A program made the position numbers and the translations under genes. From the NCBI GenBank assembly GCA_934457145.1, contig CAKSHP010000021.1, forward strand, positions 1-40,744: a stretch of DNA of 40,744 nt, read 5' to 3'. The notes below the pieces were generated by a model. That model was not told the DNA's origin. It searched no databases and worked only from the letters and a program-made list of their open reading frames with translations. Below are positions 17,368 to 25,850 of this stretch, one piece after another (position 1 is the first letter of the stretch; every line of letters begins with the position of its first letter). Source of the stretch: an uncultured Clostridia bacterium (lineage in GTDB: Bacteria > Bacillota > Clostridia > UBA1381 > UMGS1253).

Positions 17368-18705
17368 ATGGAACAACTTTCTTTTTCGGAAATTGCCGCT
17401 GCGGTGGGAGCTAAGTGTATCGGCGAAGGATATATCAGCGATGTGTGCACAGATAACCGTCTGGCAAAGCCCGGTTCGCTGTTTGTTGCAATTGTAGGCG
17501 AAAATAATGACGGCCACAAGTTTGCGCCTGCGGCGGTTAAAGCCGGAGCTGCGGCTGTTTTGGTAAATCACAGGATAGAGAATTTAAATGCAGCGCAGTT
17601 TGTTGTCGGCGATACTAAAAAGGCTCTCGGCAATATTGCGCACTACTACTTAAAAAAGCTTGGCACAAAGGTTTTGGCGGTAACGGGCAGCGTCGGCAAA
17701 ACAACAACGAGAAACATGGCGTATGCCGCAGTGAGTGCGGCGATGCCGGCTGTAAAAACAATGAAAAATTACAACAACGACATAGGCCTTCCGCTGAGCG
17801 TTTTAAATCAGCTTGAAAAAAAGCATAAGGCGGCGGTTTTGGAAATGGGAATGAATCATTTCGGCGAAATTGAGTATCTTTCAAAAATTGCCGAACCGGA
17901 CGCTGCGATTATAACAAACATAGGCATGTCGCATATTGAAAACTTAGGCTCGCGCGAGGGAATTTTAAAAGCAAAAATGGAAGTGTGCAAAGGTCTTAAA
18001 GACAATGCCGTGCTGTTTTTAAACGGCGATGACGATCTTCTTTGCCATGCGGATACAAAGTTTAAAAAAATATACTACGCAATAGATAATAAAACGGCAG
18101 ATTATACCGCAGAAAACATAGTTCTTAAAGAAAACTCGGCAAGCTTTGATATTTGTTATGAAGATAAAACAGTTCCGGTAAATCTTAGGGTTGCCGGAAA
18201 GCATAACGTTTATAATGCACTTAGCGCATTTTGCGCCGCAAAATACTTCGGTGCAGACGACTTGCAGGCGGCATCTGCGCTTGAAAGTTTTGAAGGATCT
18301 GACATGCGCATGGAAATATTAAATAAAAACGACTATACAATTATAAACGATTGCTACAATGCTTCTCCCGATTCGGTTAAAGCGGCTGTGAGCGTGCTTG
18401 CAAACAGAAAGGAAAAAAGAAAAATCGCAGTGCTCGGCGATATGCTCGAAATGGGCGATTTCAGCGCTGAGGCGCATTTTGAAACGGGAAAATTCTGCAA
18501 AGAAAACAATATAGATTTGGTTTTATGCACCGGTAAATACGGCAAAGATATTGCGCGCGGTGCGGCGGAGTGTGGAAAATGGTTTGAAAACAAAGACATG
18601 ATTATAAACTTTTTAAAAGAAAATGGTATTTCGGACTGCTGCATATTAATCAAAGCGTCACGCGGAATGCATTTTGAAGATATAACACAAAAACTTATGG
18701 CTTAA
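17368..18705 (+). CDS. murF: UDP-MurNAc-tripeptide-D-Ala-D-Ala ligase MurF
   Basis: A 445-residue Mur ligase that adds D-Ala-D-Ala to complete the UDP-MurNAc-pentapeptide. The ATP motif is VTGSVGKTTT (105-114); central signatures are EMGMNHFGEI and NIGMSHIENLGS. The C-terminal domain has YNASPDSVKAAV and VLGDMLEMG, specific for MurF. The ATG at 17368 follows ACGGAG; the open frame extends 33 codons upstream, but those starts have no site. mraY follows after 28 bases. D-Ala-D-Ala ligase is not encoded in this window. Confidence 0.95.
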   Translation: MEQLSFSEIAAAVGAKCIGEGYISDVCTDNRLAKPGSLFVAIVGENNDGHKFAPAAVKAGAAAVLVNHRIENLNAAQFVVGDTKKALGNIAHYYLKKLGTKVLAVTGSVGKTTTRNMAYAAVSAAMPAVKTMKNYNNDIGLPLSVLNQLEKKHKAAVLEMGMNHFGEIEYLSKIAEPDAAIITNIGMSHIENLGSREGILKAKMEVCKGLKDNAVLFLNGDDDLLCHADTKFKKIYYAIDNKTADYTAENIVLKENSASFDICYEDKTVPVNLRVAGKHNVYNALSAFCAAKYFGADDLQAASALESFEGSDMRMEILNKNDYTIINDCYNASPDSVKAAVSVLANRKEKRKIAVLGDMLEMGDFSAEAHFETGKFCKENNIDLVLCTGKYGKDIARGAAECGKWFENKDMIINFLKENGISDCCILIKASRGMHFEDITQKLMA

Positions 18706-18733
18706 AATTTAATATATTTGAGGGTGAAAATTA

Positions 18734-19720
18734 ATGTTTACAAAATTTGTGGAATTTAAAAGCGTGCTGCCCATGGCGGCATTTATATCATTTTTGATAT
18801 GCGTTATACTTTTGCCGATTTTAATCCCTGTTTTAAAAAGGCTTAAATTCGGTCAAAGTATAAGAGACGACGGCCCTAAATGGCACAAAAAGAAAAGCGG
18901 AACGCCTCCTATGGGCGGAATTGCCTTTATAATAGCAATTGCGGTTTCGTGTTTTATAACGGTTGCATCGCCGGCAGCGGCTTTAATTGTTTTAACGGCT
19001 GCGGCATTTGGCGTTATAGGCTTTGCCGACGATTACATAAAGGTTGTTTTAAAAAGAAACCTGGGGCTTTCGGCAAAACAGAAGTTTTTTTGGCAGATAG
19101 TTGTATCGGTCGCATTTATAATTGCGGGACGCTGTTTTGATATCGTGAAAACCGATATATATCTTCCGTTTATGACGGGCAGCGTTGATTTGAAAATGTT
19201 TGTTATACCGCTTAGCATTTTTATAATGACTGGCTTTTCAAATGCAGTTAATCTAACCGACGGTATCGACGGGCTTGCAGCGTCCGTAACCGCAGTTGTA
19301 TCGGTGTTTTTGGGGATATTTTCCGTGCTTTTGGGACATCGCGATATTGCAATTGTGTGTGCGGCGGTGTTCGGCTCGTGTATTGCATTTTTAATATTTA
19401 ATTTTCATCCGGCAAAGGTGTTTATGGGAGATACGGGTTCGCTGTTTTTCGGAGGATTTGTATCTGCTGCGGCAATAGTTTTGAAAATGCCGGTGATACT
19501 TATTATTTTGGGATTTACATATGTGGCGGAAACGCTGTCTGTAATAATTCAGGTTATATATTTCAAAAAAACGGGCAAGCGCTTCTTTAAAATGAGCCCC
19601 ATTCATCATCACTTTGAGATGTGCGGCTGGTCGGAGGTAAAAATAGTCGGCGTATTTTCTCTGGCGAGCGCGGTTTTCGGAGGTATAGCGCTTTTGTCAA
19701 TGTTTTGGCTTTTTGATTAA
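18734..19720 (+). CDS. mraY: Phospho-N-acetylmuramoyl-pentapeptide-transferase MraY
   Basis: A 328-residue integral membrane enzyme with about ten helices that makes lipid I from UDP-MurNAc-pentapeptide and undecaprenyl phosphate. The catalytic acidic pair DD is at 99-100, NLTDGIDG at 173-180, the MGDTGSLFFG loop follows, and the HHH motif of SPIHHHFE is at 291-293. All active-site motifs are intact. The ATG at 18734 follows GAGGGTGA. The next gene is ftsW 55 bases on; murD, which normally sits between these two in Firmicutes, is absent. Confidence 0.96.
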   Translation: MFTKFVEFKSVLPMAAFISFLICVILLPILIPVLKRLKFGQSIRDDGPKWHKKKSGTPPMGGIAFIIAIAVSCFITVASPAAALIVLTAAAFGVIGFADDYIKVVLKRNLGLSAKQKFFWQIVVSVAFIIAGRCFDIVKTDIYLPFMTGSVDLKMFVIPLSIFIMTGFSNAVNLTDGIDGLAASVTAVVSVFLGIFSVLLGHRDIAIVCAAVFGSCIAFLIFNFHPAKVFMGDTGSLFFGGFVSAAAIVLKMPVILIILGFTYVAETLSVIIQVIYFKKTGKRFFKMSPIHHHFEMCGWSEVKIVGVFSLASAVFGGIALLSMFWLFD

Positions 19721-19775
19721 ATAAATTGTATTAAAACGTTTTAATGCCTAACAAAAAATATGGGAGGAAAACGGC

Positions 19776-21059
19776 TTGAGAAGAAATTTTTCGAAAAATC
19801 ATCGTGCATCTGCTGCATATGACAGACAAAAGAAAAAGCGCAGCACGGGCGCACGCGTAAGACAAAGCTATGACGATACATACTACAGGCAAAAAAATGC
19901 TTTGCCGGCAAAAAAGCGCAGCGACGCCGCAGAAAAACGCGCGCCGCAGGGCGAAAACAAGCGCACATATGACGCTGCACTGATTGCAGTTATCCTCATT
20001 TTGGTATTTTTCGGACTGATTATGGTGTTCTCGGCAAGTGCGCCATCGGCTTTGGCGTATAAGGGAAACGAATATCATTATATATTAAGACAGGCAATTT
20101 TTGCATTAATAGGCATACTGGTAATGTTTTTTGTTGCAAAGTTTGACTATCACATTTATGAAAAATTTGCATTTCCGATACTTGCGGCAAGCTTTTTTTC
20201 GCTGTTTACCGTTTATATACCGGGACTTGGAAAGGTTGTAAACGATGCGCGCCGCTGGATTGGCTACGGAATATTTTCTCTCCAGCCGTCGGAAATTGCA
20301 AAAATAGGCGTTATTATTTATTTTTCCTACAGTCTTTCGCTGTCAAAAACCAAGGTTAATAAATTCTGGCAGGGACTTTTCAGGTATTTTGTAATAATGG
20401 GCGCTTTTGCGCTTGTGCTTATGGCAGAGCCGCACTTTAGCTGTACGGTGGTTTTATGCTTGTCATGCGTTGTGATACTGTTTGTTGCGGGCGCAAGAAT
20501 TTGGCATTTCGGAATAATGGGTGCGGGCGCCGCATTTTTAGCAGCTTTGCTTGTATGGATTGAGCCGTACAGATTAGCGCGTGTGCTGACATTTGTAAAT
20601 CCTTTTGCCGATACATCAGATAAAGGCTATCAGATTGCAAACTCGCTTTATGCGATAGGCTCGGGCGGAATTTTCGGCCTCGGTCTCGGAATGAGCCGGC
20701 AAAAGCTTTTGTATCTTCCCGAGGCACACAACGACTTTATATTTGCTATAGTTTGCGAAGAACTCGGACTTTTAGGCGCAGCAATAGTTATAATTTTGTT
20801 TATAATGCTTATATGGCGCGGATATCGGATTGCCCAGACTGCTCCCGATAACTACGGTTCATATCTTGCAACGGGAATAACAAGCCTTATAGGTATCCAG
20901 GCGGCATTAAACATTGCGGTTGTAACATCATCGGTTCCGGTTACCGGAGTCGCACTGCCGTTTTTTTCATACGGCGGAACATCGCTTGTAATTTTGCTTG
21001 CGTCGATGGGAATACTTTTAAATATCTCAAAACAATGCAAAAATCTCGGTCAAAGCTAA
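19776..21059 (+). CDS. ftsW: SEDS peptidoglycan glycosyltransferase FtsW
   Basis: A 427-residue SEDS protein with about ten membrane helices that polymerises lipid II with a class B penicillin-binding protein. Signatures are MVFSASAPSA in the first helix, RRWIGYG, LPEAHNDFIFAIVCEELG with the essential Asp at 320, and PFFSYGGTSL near the end. About 65 Arg/Lys-rich residues precede the first helix, far more than the short tail usual for FtsW. It starts with TTG at 19776, 8 bases after GGGAGG. Clostridia often call this SpoVE; its dcw position next to spoVD is shared by both names. Confidence 0.93.
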   Translation: MRRNFSKNHRASAAYDRQKKKRSTGARVRQSYDDTYYRQKNALPAKKRSDAAEKRAPQGENKRTYDAALIAVILILVFFGLIMVFSASAPSALAYKGNEYHYILRQAIFALIGILVMFFVAKFDYHIYEKFAFPILAASFFSLFTVYIPGLGKVVNDARRWIGYGIFSLQPSEIAKIGVIIYFSYSLSLSKTKVNKFWQGLFRYFVIMGAFALVLMAEPHFSCTVVLCLSCVVILFVAGARIWHFGIMGAGAAFLAALLVWIEPYRLARVLTFVNPFADTSDKGYQIANSLYAIGSGGIFGLGLGMSRQKLLYLPEAHNDFIFAIVCEELGLLGAAIVIILFIMLIWRGYRIAQTAPDNYGSYLATGITSLIGIQAALNIAVVTSSVPVTGVALPFFSYGGTSLVILLASMGILLNISKQCKNLGQS

Positions 21060-21140
21060 AAAAATTATTTTGCGCCTTATTTGTCCACAATAAGGATAGC
21101 ATTTTAAATATTCGTGGGCAGAAAGGCTATGGAAAATCGG

Positions 21141-22259
21141 ATGAAAATTTTATTGGCGGGCGGCGGCACGGCGGGGCACATAAATCCTGCTCTGGCAATA
21201 GCCTTTGAAGCTCTCAGACAAGACGACAAAAACGAAATTTTATTTATAGGCAAAAAAGGAAATATGGAAGAAAGGCTTGTCGGAAAAGCAGGCTTTAAAA
21301 TGGAGTTTATAGACGTTGAAGGCTTTAAAAGAAAGCTTTCTTTAAAAAATATTGCGGTTGCCGCAAAGGCGTTTAACGCGATATTTGAATGCAGAAAAAT
21401 AATAAAAAAATTCAAACCCGATATCGTTGTCTGCACGGGCGGATATGTGTCGGGGCCGGTTATGAGCGCGGCGCACATGCAAAAAGTTCCCGCTATTATA
21501 CATGAGCAGAACGTGTACCCGGGTGTGACCGTAAAAATGAGTGAAAAATCGGCGGTTTGCGTTGCAACAAGCTTTGAAAAAACGGCAGAGCTTCTGCATG
21601 ATGCAGGCAAATGCGTGCTGACGGGAAACCCGATAAGAAAAGACATTATTTTGGCAGATCCGCAGAGCGCAAGAATTGACCTTGGTCTTGACGAAAGGCC
21701 GTTCGTTCTCGCTTTCGGGGGAAGCCTTGGAGCCGCAAGGATAAACGATGCGGTTTTTAACTATATAAAATATGTTATTGAAAATGAAAATAAAGTGCAG
21801 ATTCTTTTCGGCACGGGAACGAGAAATTACGAAGAAGTTTTAAAAAGATTTGCCGACGAAAATATAAATATAAGCAAATACCACAACATAACCGTAACGC
21901 CTTATATTTATAATATGCCGGAGGTTATGGCTGCGGCAGACGTTGTAATCTCAAGGGCGGGAGCAATATCAATAAGCGAAATTATGGCAGCCGGAAAGGC
22001 AAGCGTTTTGATACCTTCGCCAAACGTTGCGCATAATCATCAGCAGACAAACGCGATGCTTCTGCAAAAAAACAACGCTGCGGTTGTGATTTTGGAAAAG
22101 GATTTAACAAACGAAATTTTCGCAAAGAAAATAGAAAGCATAATATATTCAAAAGAAATGCAGACAACTTTAGAAACAAACGCAAAAAAAATGGGCATAT
22201 CGGACGCTGCGGAAAAAATTTATATGCTTGCAAAAAAGTATGCATTAAAGCAAAAGTAG
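21141..22259 (+). CDS. murG: UDP-GlcNAc--lipid I N-acetylglucosaminyltransferase MurG
   Basis: A 372-residue membrane-associated GT-B enzyme that converts lipid I to lipid II. The N-terminus KILLAGGGTAGHINPALA is the lipid-binding glycine loop (Ala replaces the usual Gly in GGGTGGH). GGYVSGP, HEQNVYPG, the central FGGSLGAARIN and SRAGAISISEIMA for UDP-GlcNAc follow. Possible starts are ATG 21129, which is only 2 bases from GAAAGG, and ATG 21141, which is 14 bases from it and matches the family N-terminus; I chose the latter. A GTG at 21114 has no site. Confidence 0.94.
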   Translation: MKILLAGGGTAGHINPALAIAFEALRQDDKNEILFIGKKGNMEERLVGKAGFKMEFIDVEGFKRKLSLKNIAVAAKAFNAIFECRKIIKKFKPDIVVCTGGYVSGPVMSAAHMQKVPAIIHEQNVYPGVTVKMSEKSAVCVATSFEKTAELLHDAGKCVLTGNPIRKDIILADPQSARIDLGLDERPFVLAFGGSLGAARINDAVFNYIKYVIENENKVQILFGTGTRNYEEVLKRFADENINISKYHNITVTPYIYNMPEVMAAADVVISRAGAISISEIMAAGKASVLIPSPNVAHNHQQTNAMLLQKNNAAVVILEKDLTNEIFAKKIESIIYSKEMQTTLETNAKKMGISDAAEKIYMLAKKYALKQK

Positions 22260-22317
22260 CACACAGCCTCTGCGGTGCATATTATGTATTATTTGCATTA
22301 TATGCGGAGGTGCTGTT

Positions 22318-23580
22318 ATGGATTATATAAAAATTTGCGGCAAAAAAAAGCTTTTCGGCAGCGTTGAGGTACAGGGCTCCAAAAATGCCGCACTGCCGGT
22401 GATTTCTGCGGCCGTTTTAACAGGCGGACGCAGCGTTTTAAAAAACTGTCCGGATTTGTCGGACACGCGTGCGGCAGTGCAAATTCTTGCTTACCTCGGG
22501 GCAAAGTGCGAATTTGAAAACGGCAGGCTTGTAATTGACACGAAAAACCTTGAAAATAAAGTTATCGATTCTGCTTTAATGGGCAAGCTTCGCAGCAGCA
22601 TAACCTTTGCCGGTGCGCTTGCGGGCAAATTCGGATACGCAAAGCTTGCAATGCCCGGAGGCTGTGAGCTGGGACCCAGACCTATAGATATGCATATTGA
22701 AGCTTTTAAGAAGCTTGGAATAGATGTGCAGTGCCAAAACGGATATATAGAGCTTAAAGGAAAACCGCGCGGCGGAGAGGTTGTTTTGCCGTTTCCGAGC
22801 GTCGGAGCAACGCAAAATGCCGTTCTTGCTGCGGTTTTGGCAAAAGAAGAAACAACAATTATAAACTGCGCAAAAGAACCGGAAATTGTGTGTATGCAAA
22901 GATTTTTAAAAAGTGCCGGCGCAAACGTGGAGGGAGCCGGAAGCGCCGTTATAAAGGTGTATCCGTGCGGCGGACTTTGCGATACAGAGCATATCATAGA
23001 CGGCGACCGCATAGCTGCCGCAACATATATGGCATGTTTTTTGTCAAGCGGCGGAGAAGGCAGCGTCTGCGGTGCGGATAAAACGCATTTAAATGCTGTT
23101 TTAGCGGTGTTTGAACAGATGGGTGCAAACATTTTATGCGGCGAAAATAAAATCGATATAAGCTGCGGGGAAGGCTTAAATCCGGTGATGCTTCAAACTC
23201 AGCCCTACCCGGGATTTCCGACGGACTGTCTGCCGATTATAACGGCTCTTGCAGCCACTTGCGACAAAACAAGCGTTTTTTCGGAAAACATTTTTAAAAA
23301 CCGTTTTCATCATGCACAGGAGCTTGCAAAGTTTGGAGCAGATGTACATATATTCGGGAAAACATGTGTTATAAAGGGAACCAAAAAACTTTGCGGAGCA
23401 GAGGTCGACGCATGTGATTTAAGAGGCGGAGCCTCGGCTGTTATAGCCGCTTTGGCTGCCGAGGGAACAACAATTATAAAAAATCCGTGTTATATAGACA
23501 GAGGTTATGAAGATATCTGCAAACATTTAAAAAGTCTCGGTGCGGATATAAAAAGAGTTACAATAAACTCGGAAGAATAA
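22318..23580 (+). CDS. murA: UDP-N-acetylglucosamine 1-carboxyvinyltransferase MurA
   Basis: A 420-residue enzyme that transfers enolpyruvate to UDP-GlcNAc, the first committed step of peptidoglycan synthesis. SKNAALPVISA holds the conserved Lys-Asn (22-23). The fosfomycin-target cysteine is C116 in AMPGGCELGPRPIDMH, so fosfomycin sensitivity at the target is expected. GYPGFPTD-like YPGFPTDCLP and RGGASAV occur further on. The ATG at 22318 follows GCGGAGGTG. Placement of murA between murG and ftsQ occurs in some Firmicutes clusters. Many Clostridia carry a second murA; whether this one does is not visible here. Confidence 0.95.
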   Translation: MDYIKICGKKKLFGSVEVQGSKNAALPVISAAVLTGGRSVLKNCPDLSDTRAAVQILAYLGAKCEFENGRLVIDTKNLENKVIDSALMGKLRSSITFAGALAGKFGYAKLAMPGGCELGPRPIDMHIEAFKKLGIDVQCQNGYIELKGKPRGGEVVLPFPSVGATQNAVLAAVLAKEETTIINCAKEPEIVCMQRFLKSAGANVEGAGSAVIKVYPCGGLCDTEHIIDGDRIAAATYMACFLSSGGEGSVCGADKTHLNAVLAVFEQMGANILCGENKIDISCGEGLNPVMLQTQPYPGFPTDCLPIITALAATCDKTSVFSENIFKNRFHHAQELAKFGADVHIFGKTCVIKGTKKLCGAEVDACDLRGGASAVIAALAAEGTTIIKNPCYIDRGYEDICKHLKSLGADIKRVTINSEE

Positions 23581-23612
23581 AAAAAACAAACCGGTAAGGA
23601 GAAGATGGACAG

Positions 23613-24647
23613 GTGAGTGAAAAAACAAGAGAAATTGCCGAAAGGCATAAAATAAGACAAAGCAGAAAAAAGCGCCGTCTTGCATTTTTTTTATCGGTGA
23701 TGTTTGTTTTGATAGTGGCGCTTTCTTTGTTTCTGGCAATTATGCTGACGCCTGTATGCAACGTGAGAAAGATAAGCGTTTCGGGAAACGAGAGAGTTTT
23801 GGAAAGCGATATCGTAAGCACTTTGGCGCTTCAGGCGACAACAAAGGTTTATCAGCTTGATAAAAAGCTTATTCAAAAACGTCTTGAAACGCTGCCTTAT
23901 GTTAAAAGCGCTCAGGTAAAAACGCATATATGGGGAAGCGTTGATATAAAAATAACGGAAGCAAAAATAGGAGGATACATCCTTTATAATTCAAATGCCG
24001 TTTTGTTTGACGAAACGGGAAAAGTTGTTGATATTACGGGCGAAATTCCAAGCGACGTAATCAAAATAGAAGGCTGTAGTGTATCGTCTGCAAGCGCCGG
24101 GGAAAAAATTAGCATTGACACGAGCGAAAAATTTGATATAATACTAATGTATGTATCTGAATTTGAAAAGGCGGGCATTTTAAAGAAAATGAGTATGCTC
24201 GATGTCTCGGACACTGTTAATGTTAAAGGCATATACGAAAACAGATACGATGTTTTCTTCGGAGATTTTTCAGACCTTGAGCATAAGATTGCAATGATGA
24301 AACAGGCAATTTCTCACAATGCGGAAAACGAAATGGGAACGATAGATTTAAGAATTTCAAATAATGCATATGTTAAACCCGAAAGGTCGTTTGTAAGCAG
24401 CGAGGTTATAAAAGACAGTGCAAAAGATGAAAACGGCAAAGAAAAGGAGCCTTCCCAAACGGACGGCAATAAAAAAGACCAATCCGGTGCGGACGAAAAA
24501 ACGGATAATGTAAAAAATACGCAGCCCGAAAAAACACCTGAAAAAACACCTGAAAAGACTCCTGAGAAAACGCCCGCTAAAACACCTGATGTGACGGCGA
24601 AGCCTTCATCTTCGCCCGCGGCGCAAAACAGCATAAAACCTGAATAA
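23613..24647 (+). CDS. ftsQ: Cell division protein FtsQ/DivIB
   Basis: A 344-residue bitopic protein of the divisome core with FtsL and FtsB/DivIC. It has a basic cytoplasmic tail, one membrane helix (about 27-48), then a POTRA domain beginning VRKISVSGNERVLESDIV and the FtsQ beta domain with AKIGGYILYNSNAVLFDETGKVV. The last 80 or so residues are low-complexity and hydrophilic, with five tandem PEKT-type repeats. The GTG at 23613 is 11 bases after AAGGAG; the ATG at 23605 runs into a stop. The following DUF881 gene starts 18 bases on. Confidence 0.9.
   Translation: MSEKTREIAERHKIRQSRKKRRLAFFLSVMFVLIVALSLFLAIMLTPVCNVRKISVSGNERVLESDIVSTLALQATTKVYQLDKKLIQKRLETLPYVKSAQVKTHIWGSVDIKITEAKIGGYILYNSNAVLFDETGKVVDITGEIPSDVIKIEGCSVSSASAGEKISIDTSEKFDIILMYVSEFEKAGILKKMSMLDVSDTVNVKGIYENRYDVFFGDFSDLEHKIAMMKQAISHNAENEMGTIDLRISNNAYVKPERSFVSSEVIKDSAKDENGKEKEPSQTDGNKKDQSGADEKTDNVKNTQPEKTPEKTPEKTPEKTPAKTPDVTAKPSSSPAAQNSIKPE
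24525..24584 (+). repeat. Five 12-bp tandem repeats encoding PEKT in FtsQ
   Basis: Five in-frame copies of a 12-base unit (CCTGAAAAAACA with few changes) encode PEKT four times and PAKT once, in the extracytoplasmic tail of FtsQ. A unit of exact codon multiple means copy number could vary without a frameshift. It is not a CRISPR, since there are no spacers. Confidence 0.85.
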
Positions 24648-24665
24648 AAAATAGGGGAAATACTT

Positions 24666-25415
24666 ATGAATAAGAAAGAATATATAAAAGCTCAGATTTC
24701 GATCGGCGTGCTTTGCATGGCGCTGGCTTTCGGAATTACGGTGCAGTGCCGGAGCGTGAAATCAAACGAGGATAATATAATGCTTACGCGTGAGCAGGCA
24801 AACAATGTTTTGCGCGAGGAAAATCTTTCTTTAAAAGAAAAAAATGCAGATTTGACATTGCAGCTTAATGCGGCTCAAAACGATATGGAAGAATACAGAA
24901 AAGCTGCCGAAAGCAGCGGAAACTATGAATCGGTGCTCACAAATCAGCTAAGACGCGCAGAGCTTTTAGCGGGACTTAGCGACGTTACGGGTCAGGGAGT
25001 GCGCATAGTTTTAGATGACAGCGAGAAAAAAAGCGCAGACGACAGCGATGTTGCTGAATTTATAATACACGACAGCGATTTAAGACTTGTCATAACAGAG
25101 CTTGCCGCAGCGGGCGGAGAAGCGTTTTGCATAAACGGACAAAGAATTGTTTCCGTAACGCCCATACGGTGCGTTGGGCCGGTGATAACAATTAATCAGA
25201 TAAAAACCGCGCCGCCGTTTGAAATTCTGGCTATAGGCGATAAAAAAACGCTTGAGGCAGCGGTAAACATGAGAGGCGGTATATCGGATCTGCTTTCGGC
25301 TTACGGAATAAAAGTGAGCGTATCGGCGGCAGACGATATCAAAATTCCGCGGTATGACGGTGCTTTTAATCCGATATACAGCGAAAATTACACCAAAGAG
25401 GGTGAAAACAGGTGA
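24666..25415 (+). CDS. DUF881 (YlxW/YlxX-like) division-cluster protein
   Basis: A 249-residue protein with one N-terminal membrane helix (about 9-28), a coiled coil (about 40-85), and an extracytoplasmic DUF881 domain. Family features are GLSDVTGQGVRIVLDDS, IHDSDLRLVITELAAAGGEAFCINGQRI and the NPI-type ending FNPIYSENY. DUF881 genes are regular members of Gram-positive division clusters between ftsQ and ftsZ, but their role is not established. It overlaps the sbp start by 4 bases, implying translational coupling. Confidence 0.88.
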   Translation: MNKKEYIKAQISIGVLCMALAFGITVQCRSVKSNEDNIMLTREQANNVLREENLSLKEKNADLTLQLNAAQNDMEEYRKAAESSGNYESVLTNQLRRAELLAGLSDVTGQGVRIVLDDSEKKSADDSDVAEFIIHDSDLRLVITELAAAGGEAFCINGQRIVSVTPIRCVGPVITINQIKTAPPFEILAIGDKKTLEAAVNMRGGISDLLSAYGIKVSVSAADDIKIPRYDGAFNPIYSENYTKEGENR

Positions 25416-25774
25416 TAGGAGCATTAATAGGAGCGGCAGTCGGTGTGCTTATTGCTTTTGTGCTTGACATACATATTCCGCAGGTATACAGCGTTTATAT
25501 GGCAACGGCGATTGTTGCCGCGCTGGACTCGGTTGTCGGGGCGGTTGTTGCGATGTGTTTAAAAAAATTCGACTTAAAAGTGCTTGTAACCGGTATTTTT
25601 ACAAACGCAATTATAGCGGCGGTTTTGGTATTTATAGGAAAATTAATCGGTTTGGAGCTGTCTTTGGCGGCAATTTTGCTGTTTGGAACAAGAATTTTAA
25701 AAAATTTTTCATTAATTAGAAGATTTCTCTTGAATAAATATAAAAAAAAGGTTACAATAGATATAGAAAAATAA
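25412..25774 (+). CDS. sbp: Small basic protein Sbp (DUF1290)
   Basis: A 120-residue membrane protein with three or four helices and a basic C-terminus. It has the family sequence IGALIGAAVGVLIAF, IPQVYSVYMATAIVAALDSVVGA and the FGTRILKNFSLIRR ending. The GTG at 25412 overlaps the stop of the DUF881 gene (GTGA). Sbp is always found beside DUF881 genes and ftsZ in Firmicutes and Actinobacteria; the biochemical function is unknown. Confidence 0.9.
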   Translation: MIGALIGAAVGVLIAFVLDIHIPQVYSVYMATAIVAALDSVVGAVVAMCLKKFDLKVLVTGIFTNAIIAAVLVFIGKLIGLELSLAAILLFGTRILKNFSLIRRFLLNKYKKKVTIDIEK

Positions 25775-25850
25775 AAAAGAAATTAATTTACATATGACGG
25801 GCTTAGATAAAAAGTTATTATTTAGGCTTGGGCAAGGGAGGAACATAGAA

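Noticed and set aside
22491..23132. 213-codon open frame antisense to murA
   Set aside because: murA is intact on the plus strand; the antisense frame has no start signal and reads as low-quality protein.
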